Assembly: GCF_001306175.1 (NCBI RefSeq)
Contig: NZ_LGKN01000005.1
Span: forward strand, 636,438-700,437
Reading direction: 5' to 3'
DNA from: Ardenticatena maritima
GTDB taxonomy: Bacteria; Chloroflexota; Anaerolineae; Ardenticatenales; Ardenticatenaceae
Length of the DNA: 64,000 nt
Shown piece by piece: positions 7,787-15,534 of this stretch (the first letter of the stretch is position 1; every line of letters starts with the position of its first letter). A model generated the notes under the pieces. It was not told the DNA's origin and did no database searches. It worked only from the letters and a program-made list of their open reading frames with translations. The translations under genes and the position numbers were made by a program.

Positions 7787-9208
7787 TCAGTCGGACAAGT
7801 CCGACGCAATTTCCAGGTCGGCTTCGGTTTGGGCGCTGGTGGGCGCCGGGCGGTGCTGCACCACCGGTTTGACGACTTGCGCCACCAGGTCGGTCGTGTT
7901 CTGCACGTTCAAGCGTTCAAACAGGAAGGCAAACTTTTTCTCCAATGCCTCGCGCATGGTGGCTTGCACGTCGGCGGGCAATTCCCACCACTGGCGCTTG
8001 AGCGGACCAAACGCCTTCTTGCGGGTCTTGTAGAGGAATTGCTCTTCGGTTTGCCCTTCCTTCCACTCGTTGGCGAAGTTGGCTTTGATGAATTCGTACA
8101 CCTCGGCGACGAAGTCTTGCGGTGCGAGGTCGTAAAGGATGTTCTGGAAGCCCGTCGCCAGGTGAATTTCCAGCGTTTCACATTCGGGGAACTTGCCAAA
8201 GGCTTCGTCCGGCAGTGTAGAAGCCCCGTGCTGGACAGCCCCGCCAATGCCCCATTTTTCGCGGGCGCGGCGGCTCAATGTCGCCAGCGTGTCGAAGTCC
8301 ACCTTGACTTGTGCCAGCGTGCCGTCGGGCAGGACAACGCCGCCGTGGCTCGTGCCGGTTTGCACGCTAATTTTGCTGATGCCGGGCATATCGGCGTTGT
8401 GGGCGGCGAGTGTGCGCGTGTAGCCTTCCATGAAGGCGTCCAGTTCTTCGGGGGTCGAGTTTTTGCCGCCGACTTCGCCAATTTCGCCACCCAGCGAAAC
8501 GGTGACGCCTTCCGGTTCCAGCGAGCGGGTGAAGATCGTCAGCGAGGCGCACAGTTCGTAGTTGAGGCGTTGTTGCTCGTCCAGAGTAGGTTTGCTCAGG
8601 TCCACCAGTGTGGACGTGTCAATGTCAATGTTGTAGAAACCGGCCTGGATGGCTTCTTCAATCAGTTGCTTGACGGCATTGACTTCACGTTCCGGGTCGT
8701 TTTTGTAGCCTTTGGCGCTCACCTGGAAGTGGTCGCCCTGCACGAAGAGCGGACCGCGCCAACCTTCCGCCAATGCCGCGGCGATGAGCACGGAAAGGTA
8801 TTCAGCGGGGCGTTGGTCGGTGTAGCCGATTTCACTGCGGGCAATCTCAAAAATCAGCGCGCCGACATTCAAACGTGTGGCGGCGCGGAAAGCGGCGCGG
8901 GCGGTGTTGAAGGTCATGCCGCGAATGTTCATGGCGGGTACTGTGAAGTTGGTGGGCACTTCGCCGCGCCCACGCGCCATGTAGAGGTCGTGAATGGAAG
9001 CGGGCAAGATGCCGACTGCCAAACCCAGTTCCCAAAGGAGCCAGCGGGTATAATCGCGAACAAGCCCTTCGCCAAAGACGGCGTTCCAGGCGAGCAATTC
9101 GGCTTTTTGCGGCAAAGCGGCTTCATCGAGCACACTCACCTGGTTGCCGTCAACCTGCACGACGCCTTCCAACGCTTTGAGCAGTTCGGGCACACTTTGG
9201 ACGATCAT
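7787..9208 (-). CDS. class II (metal-dependent) fructose-bisphosphate aldolase-type enzyme
   Basis: This is a cytoplasmic TIM-barrel aldolase. Metal-site and active-site signatures are present: FVQGDHFQ (first histidine), a conserved glutamate in SLGGEIGEVGG, QTGTSHGG (second metal histidine) and AVQHGASTLP (third metal histidine, phosphate loop). At 473 residues it is longer than the usual 300-340 aa class II aldolase; the extra length is an N-terminal helical part of about 100 residues and a C-terminal extension. It probably makes or cleaves fructose 1,6-bisphosphate, but another ketose bisphosphate substrate is possible. The ATG at 9208 has an AGGAGAGGG site. It is a single-gene unit with its own promoter (9279-9307) and terminator. 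Confidence 0.82.
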   Translation of the reverse strand: MIVQSVPELLKALEGVVQVDGNQVSVLDEAALPQKAELLAWNAVFGEGLVRDYTRWLLWELGLAVGILPASIHDLYMARGRGEVPTNFTVPAMNIRGMTFNTARAAFRAATRLNVGALIFEIARSEIGYTDQRPAEYLSVLIAAALAEGWRGPLFVQGDHFQVSAKGYKNDPEREVNAVKQLIEEAIQAGFYNIDIDTSTLVDLSKPTLDEQQRLNYELCASLTIFTRSLEPEGVTVSLGGEIGEVGGKNSTPEELDAFMEGYTRTLAAHNADMPGISKISVQTGTSHGGVVLPDGTLAQVKVDFDTLATLSRRAREKWGIGGAVQHGASTLPDEAFGKFPECETLEIHLATGFQNILYDLAPQDFVAEVYEFIKANFANEWKEGQTEEQFLYKTRKKAFGPLKRQWWELPADVQATMREALEKKFAFLFERLNVQNTTDLVAQVVKPVVQHRPAPTSAQTEADLEIASDLSD

Positions 9209-9278
9209 CGTTTCCCTCTCCTTTCTTCTGTGAACACCTCTTTGTGTTCATCTCGATTGTGCCGGTTCGGCAGTGGCG

Positions 9279-9307
9279 ATTATATTGTGCCTTTGAACGC
9301 ACGGCAA
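9279..9307 (-). promoter_or_regulatory. promoter for the class II aldolase gene
   Basis: On the minus strand TTGCCG (9302-9307) and a perfect TATAAT (9279-9284) are 17 bases apart, reading toward the ATG at 9208. Confidence 0.7.
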
Positions 9308-9344
9308 GCCTTCTTGGGTTTGTTCCTTCAAAAAGATTTCGTGG

Positions 9345-9378
9345 AACATTCCGCGCAAAAAAACGCCAACATTCCGCG
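9345..9378. repeat. pair of 11-bp direct repeats, candidate operator
   Basis: AACATTCCGCG occurs at 9345-9355 and again at 9368-9378, 23 bp apart (about two helical turns). The first copy lies inside the near-palindrome GGAACATTCC. They sit between divergent promoters, where a regulator site would be expected; no regulator is identified. Confidence 0.45.
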
Positions 9379-9448
9379 TCGTATGCACCAAAAATAAGTA
9401 TGTCAAATTGGCGAAAAGTCCTCAAAGCATAGCAAAAGTTTTTTCCCA

Positions 9449-9476
9449 TTGAGCCGCGCCTGCGACGCAGTACACT
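9449..9476 (+). promoter_or_regulatory. probable promoter for the subtilisin gene
   Basis: TTGAGC (9449-9454) and TACACT (9471-9476) are 16 bases apart, about 50 bases before the ATG at 9526. Confidence 0.45.
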
Positions 9477-9525
9477 GCAAGCGATTTGTGTGAAAGCATA
9501 TGCAGAAACCAAGGGAGGGCAGGCA

Positions 9526-10809
9526 ATGCTATACGGACGTGTTTGGCGCGGCGTGTTGGCGGGGATTGTGGCGCTGTTGGCGTTCTTGATTGGGCAGAGT
9601 GAACACCAGACGCCTCTTGTGCACGCGGGAACGCCCGGCGTGATTCCGAACTCGTTTATCGTCATTTTGAATGCGCGCGAGGATGCGGAGCGTGTGGCTG
9701 ATGAGATGCAGCGGGTGCATGCGCTGCGTGTGGGGCATGTCTATCGCCATGCGGTACGTGGCTTTGCGGTGACGATGTCCCCCGAGCGCGCCGAAGCCTT
9801 GAAACGCGACCCACGGGTGAAGGCGGTGCTGTCCAATCAAACCTTTGTGTTGGAAGGGAAACCGTGCCGCTTGAACTGCGGCGGTGGTGGGAGCAGTACC
9901 GATTCTGGACCGCAGACAGTGCCACCAGGGATTGCCCGCATTGGCGCGACGGTGAGCAGTGTCGTGGCGGGGGACGGAACGGGCATGGTGGATGTGGATG
10001 TGGCGGTGATTGATAGCGGCATTGATGTTGATCATCCCGACTTGAACGTGGTTGGTGGGTATAACTGTTTGGGCGGGCCCAAGCGGCAGTTTGACGACGG
10101 CTACGGGCATGGGACGCATGTGGCGGGCATTATTGGGGCGCGCGATAACGGCTTTGGTGTTGTGGGTGTTGCGCCCGGTGCGCGTTTGTGGGCTATCAAG
10201 GTGTTCAATGATTTGGGTTATGGGACGAGCGAGAGTTTGCTGTGTGGTGTTGATTGGGTTGCGGCGCATGCCGGGCGGATAGACGTAGCCAATATGAGCA
10301 TGAGCGGCATTGGTGAAGAGGGGACGTGTACGGACGCCGGACTGCATGAAGCCATTTGCAATGCGGTTGCCGCCGGGGTGACGTTTGTGGTGGCAGCCGG
10401 CAATTTTGCGGCGGATGCCGGCAATTACATTCCCGCTCGCTACGATGAAGTGATAACTGTTTCAGCCATCGCAGATTACGATGGGAAGCCGGGCGGATTG
10501 GGAACATCTACCGACTGCACAACCCCGGACGATGGATGGGCGGCGTTCAGCGATTATGGCGCTGATGTTGATTTGACGGCGCCGGGCGTGTGCGTCTATT
10601 CGACATACAAGGATGGTGGGTATGCAGTGATGAGCGGGACGTCCATGGCGGCGCCTCATGTCGCCGGCGCCGCGGCGCTTTACCGCGCCACACATCCGTA
10701 TGCTTCGCCGGCTGATGTGCAGGCGGCTTTGGTTGCCAGCGGGACGTACGATTGGACAGGCGACCCGGACGGTATGCAAGAGCCGCTGGTCAATGTGTCC
10801 GGCTATTGA
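9526..10809 (+). CDS. secreted subtilisin-like serine protease (peptidase S8)
   Basis: This is an extracellular protease of 427 residues. The ATG at 9526 follows GGGAGGGCAGGC, preferred over an upstream ATG at 9490 without a good site. Residues 1-34 form a signal peptide (basic start, hydrophobic core LAGIVALLAFLIG). An I9-type inhibitory propeptide follows (about 37-105). The catalytic domain shows all three active-site motifs: aspartate in VAVIDSGIDVDHPDL, histidine in GHGTHVAGIIG and serine in SGTSMAAPHVAGAAAL. A CRLNCGGGG segment between propeptide and catalytic domain, and CTDAGLHEAIC later, may form disulfides. It is monocistronic, with a terminator after the stop. Confidence 0.93.
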   Translation: MLYGRVWRGVLAGIVALLAFLIGQSEHQTPLVHAGTPGVIPNSFIVILNAREDAERVADEMQRVHALRVGHVYRHAVRGFAVTMSPERAEALKRDPRVKAVLSNQTFVLEGKPCRLNCGGGGSSTDSGPQTVPPGIARIGATVSSVVAGDGTGMVDVDVAVIDSGIDVDHPDLNVVGGYNCLGGPKRQFDDGYGHGTHVAGIIGARDNGFGVVGVAPGARLWAIKVFNDLGYGTSESLLCGVDWVAAHAGRIDVANMSMSGIGEEGTCTDAGLHEAICNAVAAGVTFVVAAGNFAADAGNYIPARYDEVITVSAIADYDGKPGGLGTSTDCTTPDDGWAAFSDYGADVDLTAPGVCVYSTYKDGGYAVMSGTSMAAPHVAGAAALYRATHPYASPADVQAALVASGTYDWTGDPDGMQEPLVNVSGY

Positions 10810-10855
10810 GCTGCGGAGCGCCCCTGTGCGTCGGGGCGTGCTGGTGGAATGCAAA

Positions 10856-10882
10856 ACGCGGCGCTCATCGAGAGCGCCGCGT
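10856..10882. terminator. bidirectional intrinsic terminator
   Basis: An 11-bp perfect stem (ACGCGGCGCTC / GAGCGCCGCGT) with a 5-base loop is followed on the plus strand by GTGCGTTTTT and on the minus strand by TTTGC. It lies between the convergent subtilisin and metallo-hydrolase genes. Confidence 0.8.
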
Positions 10883-10905
10883 GTGCGTTTTTGCGGAACA
10901 ACACG

Positions 10906-11799
10906 CTAGGCAGTGGCCTGCTGTTCTTTCAACTCCGTATACATGCGCATCAGATTCGCCTGGTGCATATACCGCACCAGCCCGTCAAGCGGAATACTGC
11001 TGATGCTGCTTTTGCGTTCTTCCGTATCAAATGCGCAATCTTCGGGAATGCTGTCGGTAATGGCGGCGCGCACGTCCTCAACGTCCAAAAGCGCCTGCGC
11101 TTTTTCATGGAGACAATCCAGGTATTGCATCTGGTCTTGGAGGATGTAGGGAATTTCGCCCCGCAACAGCACGTCGCCATGCCCCTGGACAATCGCTTCC
11201 AGGTTCATTTCGCGAATGCGCTGCAAAGTGTGGTAGAGCGTCTGCCAATCCCCCCAGGCATTGCGCGGCACGTTGGGGTCCCACGTGAAGTAGGGGACAG
11301 GCAACACCGCATCACCGGCGATGAGCACACGATTGCCCTCGATGATAACCCCGATGTTGTCGGGGGTGTGCCCGGGCAAGTGGAGCAGGTAGAGCAGGTG
11401 ATTGCCCAGGCGAAGGGCGAGTTCGTGGTCGAAAACAATGTTGGGAATCACCAGTTCGACCTCTTCGAGGGCAGGGTTTTCGGCTTTGGCGGCGTTGAGC
11501 GCCTCTTGCCCGAATGTGAGCAGAAACTCGCGGCAACGGCGATGCGCAATCACATGCGCTTCGGGATAGAGGTACGTGCCGTTGACGTGGTCGGCGTGGA
11601 AGTGTGTGTTGATGACATAGCGCACCCCCTCGGGACTTCGCCGGCGCACAAAAGCGGCCATTTCGCGGCTTTCTTCGGGGAGCGGCAACGTATCAATGAG
11701 AATCGCTCCTTCTTCCGTCAGAATCGCAGTTGCCGTCACGTGGGCGTAGATTTCACTTGTAAAGATGTAAATGTCCTCGGCAATTCGTTCTGTGCGCAT
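10906..11799 (-). CDS. metallo-beta-lactamase fold hydrolase
   Basis: This is a cytoplasmic dinuclear-zinc hydrolase. It carries NTHFHADHVNG (HxHxDH) at about residues 63-73, GHTPDNIG later (third metal histidine), AGDAVLP (bridging aspartate) and QGHGD (last histidine). At 297 residues it is a typical SoxH/glyoxalase-II-like stand-alone enzyme. The ATG at 11799 has GGAG 6 bases upstream; an ATG at 11832 would add an arginine-rich leader with no ribosome site. Substrate is not predictable; no partner gene is adjacent. Confidence 0.88.
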   Translation of the reverse strand: MRTERIAEDIYIFTSEIYAHVTATAILTEEGAILIDTLPLPEESREMAAFVRRRSPEGVRYVINTHFHADHVNGTYLYPEAHVIAHRRCREFLLTFGQEALNAAKAENPALEEVELVIPNIVFDHELALRLGNHLLYLLHLPGHTPDNIGVIIEGNRVLIAGDAVLPVPYFTWDPNVPRNAWGDWQTLYHTLQRIREMNLEAIVQGHGDVLLRGEIPYILQDQMQYLDCLHEKAQALLDVEDVRAAITDSIPEDCAFDTEERKSSISSIPLDGLVRYMHQANLMRMYTELKEQQATA

Positions 11800-12182
11800 A
11801 GAAACTCCGCAACCCCGTCGTCTTCTTCTCAATGCACGCTACAACCATAAAACGAAACAATGGAAAAGGCAATAGACATTGCACGTGGTGGCGTGGTTTT
11901 ATGGTGCTCTTGACAAACGAGAAAGCCACCGGACGGGTTCCCCCGGTGGCTCTCAGGCGTTTCTCCACCGGGCCGTGTGGCTGGCGACGTGTGCGAACCC
12001 GTGTACACACGGTGGGCGCGTAACCAGCGCATTGCTCGGCCGAAGCCGCTCGCTGCGCTTCTGCGGAAATCCGCGCCCTTTGAGTAGGTGTTGGCGCAAC
12101 GTGGCCCAGCACTTCACGTACCCGGTCGGGAAACGCAACGTCATTATAGAAGGAGATGGGGAAGAAGCAAGCCGCGTTGCCT
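11800..12182. other. 383-bp intergenic region without a supported gene
   Basis: It separates two minus-strand genes. Open frames on both strands cross it, but none has a good ribosome site or recognisable protein character. The clear structure is a hairpin at 11924-11951. The rest shows nothing I can name. Confidence 0.5.
11924..11951 (-). terminator. terminator-like hairpin
   Basis: A 9-bp perfect stem (AGCCACCGG / CCGGTGGCT) with a 10-base loop is followed on the minus strand by TTTCTCGTTT. It lies about 230 bases downstream of the membrane protein gene ending at 12183. Confidence 0.45.
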
Positions 12183-12938
12183 TCAAGTATTGGAGGATTG
12201 CCGAGACGCCAACATGGGTGGGCGAAAGAAGAGCCCGCCGAAAAGCAGCGGTTCAAGCAGGAGATGGAGCGCCAAAGCCGGCAGGGCGGACCCACTGAGC
12301 GCAAAGCCGACTGCGGCAATGAAGAGGCTTTGCACACGAAAAAGGGGGTGCAGGGCAAGGTGTGGGCGTTGCATGCGCCGCCACCATGCCGGATCAAGCA
12401 ACCATTCAAGCAGCACGAGCAGAACTCCAACCGCTACGGCGCTGCTCCCGACTCCAAAAACCAGCCCGATAGCGCGGTAGAACGCCCAATGGGTGTGTAC
12501 CAGTAGAATATCCGGCCAGAAGAGGAAAAGCCCAAAGGGAGCGCGCCAGGCCAGGCTTTCAGGGGGCGGTGTGGTGGAGCCCCAGGTAGAGGCGGCGTGG
12601 GCAAACACCGCCATGCTGAGAAGCGTCAATCCGGCAAGCGGTGGGAGTGTTTGTCGCCACGCTTCACGGGACGGCCATACCAAGCCCAGTTCGTGCGGGA
12701 ACAGAAGCCCGCTGAGGAGCGCGACGTAGGGAATGCCAACATAGACCAACCACCGCAGCGTGGTGCGGATGCCCGAACGCGCCAGGAACGCACGCCACCG
12801 GACGGCGCGGCGGCTACGTCGGGAGGGAGCGCCGCGCAATTCAAGCGACAGCCAGCGCACGCCGCTTCGGGCGAGGAGTGTGCCCACCAGGAGCACCAAC
12901 AGCCATATCTGACGCGACCAGCCGGCAAGCAGGCTCAT
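12183..12938 (-). CDS. polytopic membrane protein, unknown function
   Basis: This is an unrecognised 251-residue protein with about six hydrophobic segments (near residues 8-24, 60-80, 95-115, 130-150, 158-180 and 203-240). An arginine-rich loop follows the first helix. Its start overlaps the stop of the upstream sensor kinase gene by four bases (ATGA), so the two are coupled. It may be a membrane partner of that kinase, but no family motif is visible. Confidence 0.7.
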   Translation of the reverse strand: MSLLAGWSRQIWLLVLLVGTLLARSGVRWLSLELRGAPSRRSRRAVRWRAFLARSGIRTTLRWLVYVGIPYVALLSGLLFPHELGLVWPSREAWRQTLPPLAGLTLLSMAVFAHAASTWGSTTPPPESLAWRAPFGLFLFWPDILLVHTHWAFYRAIGLVFGVGSSAVAVGVLLVLLEWLLDPAWWRRMQRPHLALHPLFRVQSLFIAAVGFALSGSALPALALHLLLEPLLFGGLFFRPPMLASRQSSNT

Positions 12939-14593
12939 AGCGGGACAAAGAGGCTGACGGTTGTCCCTTGTCCGGGGGCGCTTTCGATGTCGAGAACGCC
13001 GTTGATGATTTCGGCGCGTTCGCGCATGTTGACCATGCCCAAACTGGTACGCCGCCCGTATTGCCCAAGCACTTCTTCAACGTCGAAACCCGGCCCTTCA
13101 TCTTGCACCTGGACAAGCAAGCCGCGCGCCGTTCGTTCGAGGCGCACGGTGATGGGCGCCCCCTTGGCGTGCTTTTTCGCGTTGCCCACGGCTTCTTGCA
13201 CAATGGCGAAGACGGTTTGTTCGAGCGTATCGTCCATTTTGGGGAGTGGGTCGGCGTAGAGCGTGATGTTCAGGTTGTCTTGTTCACGCAGGCGCTTCAC
13301 GTACTGTTCAAGCGCGGGAACCAGCCCTTCGGTTTCCAGCACCACCGGGCGGAGCGTGAACATGAGTGTGCGCAATTCTTGCGCTGTTTGCAGCGCGTTT
13401 TCGCGCAATTGCTGCAACTCTTCGGGCGCGCGGTCGGGCTGGTTGCGCAGCAGCGCCATGATGAAATCGGCTTGCATAGCGATGGCCGCCACCCGCTGGA
13501 CGGGACCATCGTGCAAATCACGCGCCATTTTGTGCCGCCAATCCTCTTCGTCCGCCAAAATTTCTTCACGATTGCGCTGTAATTCGAGCGCCATTTTTTG
13601 CGTGTGGAGCGACAAACTCACAAGGTTGGCGAGGGCGCGCACGTAGGTGATGGCGCGGTCTTCTTCGATATTGGGGCGTTTGCGCAGCCCAAAGACCATG
13701 ACGCCGTACACGTCGAGCCGCATGTAGAGCGGGACAACCAGCAACCAGTGCTGGCGCAGCATGGGGAATTCGCGCCCCACTTCGATGTCGGCTTGCACCA
13801 CCTGGATTTGCCCCGTGTTGAAGGCTTCTTGCAGGGAGGCGAATTGGACGCGCCGCCCAAACCACGTGGCTTCGATTTTGTGGGTGGCGACAACCAGCAA
13901 TTGGTTGACGTCTGTGGGGCTGAAGGTGAATCCGATAGCGCGGACTGTGCCGCCGTAGGCCGATTCGAGCACTTTGGCGGCGTTTTGCAAGCCCGCTTCG
14001 ATAATCGGCCCGACACCTGAGAGCGTGGGCAACTGCTCGGTGAGCGTTGTGACGGCGTTCGCGCCGATTTCATCATCCACATTGTTGGATGCCGAGAGTT
14101 GCCCGATGCCGCCGAGCAGAAGTTCATGCCATGCCAGCACCAGGAAGAGCACCAGCACCCCCAGCCACCAGACACCGATGCTGACGATGGCTTCATTGCC
14201 TTGCGGCAGACGGTTCAATGTGAGGTCAAGCAGGGCGAGCAGCGCGAGGGCGGCAAAGCCGTAGCGCGCTTCAAAGTGGCGCGCCAGCCAGAACGCCGGC
14301 GCGAGCGAGAGCATGACAAGCACATTGGCGAGTGTGCCTTGGGCGACGTGCAACACCAGCAGAAGCAAAATCCCGTCGGCGAGAAAGGCGAGCTCGCGCC
14401 CGCGACGGGCGGGCAAGCGGGGCACAACAAGCGTCAGCAAGGCGATGAGGTGGGCGCCCAACGCCCCCAAAATCGTCCAGCGCCCGAAGGGAATGGTATC
14501 GCGCAGGGGAATGGCGACCAACAGAACAACCATCAGCCAGACGACATGGACCAACCAAGCCGCTACTTCGGTTTGTTCAACCGGACGTTTCAT
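12935..14593 (-). CDS. NarL-family membrane sensor histidine kinase with GAF domain
   Basis: This is a 552-residue sensor kinase. About five or six transmembrane helices occupy residues 10-160, a GAF-like sensory domain spans about 185-330, then a HisKA_3 dimerisation domain with the phospho-acceptor in MARDLHDGPVQRVAAIAMQ (about 360). A HATPase_c domain ends the protein: VQEAVGNAKKHAKGAP (N box), DEGPGFD (G1), LGMVNMRERA (G2). Kinases of this type phosphorylate LuxR/NarL response regulators, and none is adjacent, so the partner must be encoded elsewhere. The ATG at 14593 follows AAGGTG. It is coupled to a membrane protein gene downstream. Confidence 0.9.
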   Translation of the reverse strand: MKRPVEQTEVAAWLVHVVWLMVVLLVAIPLRDTIPFGRWTILGALGAHLIALLTLVVPRLPARRGRELAFLADGILLLLVLHVAQGTLANVLVMLSLAPAFWLARHFEARYGFAALALLALLDLTLNRLPQGNEAIVSIGVWWLGVLVLFLVLAWHELLLGGIGQLSASNNVDDEIGANAVTTLTEQLPTLSGVGPIIEAGLQNAAKVLESAYGGTVRAIGFTFSPTDVNQLLVVATHKIEATWFGRRVQFASLQEAFNTGQIQVVQADIEVGREFPMLRQHWLLVVPLYMRLDVYGVMVFGLRKRPNIEEDRAITYVRALANLVSLSLHTQKMALELQRNREEILADEEDWRHKMARDLHDGPVQRVAAIAMQADFIMALLRNQPDRAPEELQQLRENALQTAQELRTLMFTLRPVVLETEGLVPALEQYVKRLREQDNLNITLYADPLPKMDDTLEQTVFAIVQEAVGNAKKHAKGAPITVRLERTARGLLVQVQDEGPGFDVEEVLGQYGRRTSLGMVNMRERAEIINGVLDIESAPGQGTTVSLFVPL

Positions 14594-14698
14594 AGGGTTT
14601 CACCTTGTGGTGCTTGTTGTTGGCATGGGTTTCACCGGTACAACCTGCGCCAGATAATAGCATGAGCGCGCAAAAATGAAACTTGGCGGCGGTGTGGC

Positions 14699-15523
14699 TT
14701 ATTGACTGTCCAAGAAACACTTGATGCCGTTGACAATCCCTGTCGCCAGGCGGTCTTGCTCATTCGTGAGCATGTCGCGGTCGTGATACAAAAATCCCAA
14801 TTCGATAATGGCGGCGGGGGTTTGTGGATGAATGCGATAAAACGCATGGTAGCCGGTCATGTTGTGGGTGATGCTACCGGGGTGGCGGGGTAATCCTGTG
14901 GCGCGTTCGTAAGCGTCGTAGAGACACGCCACGAGACGGTCTTCTGTTTCGGGGATGACGCTGGTGGCGGCGCGCGCTACTTTGAAGCCGGTGGCTCCTT
15001 CAAACGTCACGCACGAGTCCACATGCACCGAGACGAGTGCGTCGGCTTGATAGCCGTTCAGCAGGGGGTCGAATTCGGCGAGCAAATCGGCTTGATAGCC
15101 CTCGCTGCGCAGTTGTGCCACAATTTTGCGCGAGACCGCCAGCGTGATATCCACTTCTTGCAAGCCCGTATCTTCGCAGATGGCGCCGCTGTCGTTTTGC
15201 CAATGCCCGGCGATGATGCCAATACGCGGCACGTGGGGCGTCGGTGTAGGGAGAGGGGTCGCGGTTGGGAGTGGCGTGGGGGGGTATGCCGGGGTCGGGG
15301 TGTAGGCGCTGACGATGACCAGCGGCGTTGATGGGGGCGTGGATGCGGAAGAGGAAGCCCCCGGCCAGACCCAAAAGAAGAGCACAAGCACGAGCAGATT
15401 GACGGCCAGGCTAAACGCCAAAAAGCCGTGTGCGATGGCTTCAAGGATGTGGCGGCGCAAACCGCCACGCGGGCGACGGCGCCGCCGCCCGCGTGGCATA
15501 GGTTCAAACCGGTCGTAGGACAT
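14699..15523 (-). CDS. membrane-anchored N-acetylmuramoyl-L-alanine amidase (Amidase_3)
   Basis: This is a peptidoglycan hydrolase. An arginine-rich cytoplasmic start (residues 10-25) precedes one transmembrane segment (about 33-54), a Pro/Thr-rich linker (60-95), then the Amidase_3 domain. Zinc ligands are visible in AGHWQND (His), LQEVDIT (Glu) and VSVHVDS (His), with the catalytic glutamate in AAIIELGF. Three cysteines (AICEDTG, VDSCVTF, VACLYD) are conspicuous. It probably cleaves the amide bond between muramic acid and the stem peptide outside the membrane. The stop of the upstream antiporter is 11 bases away, so they are likely co-transcribed. Confidence 0.88.
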   Translation of the reverse strand: MSYDRFEPMPRGRRRRRPRGGLRRHILEAIAHGFLAFSLAVNLLVLVLFFWVWPGASSSASTPPSTPLVIVSAYTPTPAYPPTPLPTATPLPTPTPHVPRIGIIAGHWQNDSGAICEDTGLQEVDITLAVSRKIVAQLRSEGYQADLLAEFDPLLNGYQADALVSVHVDSCVTFEGATGFKVARAATSVIPETEDRLVACLYDAYERATGLPRHPGSITHNMTGYHAFYRIHPQTPAAIIELGFLYHDRDMLTNEQDRLATGIVNGIKCFLDSQ

Positions 15524-15534
15524 GGTTTACCCGT

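Larger units (their letters stand above)
9209..9525. other. 317-bp divergent intergenic region (aldolase / subtilisin)
   Basis: No gene is seen here. It holds the aldolase promoter, the subtilisin promoter, a small hairpin in the aldolase leader (GAACAC / GTGTTC, 9232-9249), and two copies of AACATTCCGCG (9345-9355 and 9368-9378) about midway between the two promoters. Confidence 0.7.

Noticed and set aside
11753..12430. 225-codon minus-strand frame in the gap after the sensor-kinase operon
   Set aside because: It overlaps the membrane protein gene and the metallo-hydrolase start in another frame, has no ribosome site and contains a terminator-like hairpin.
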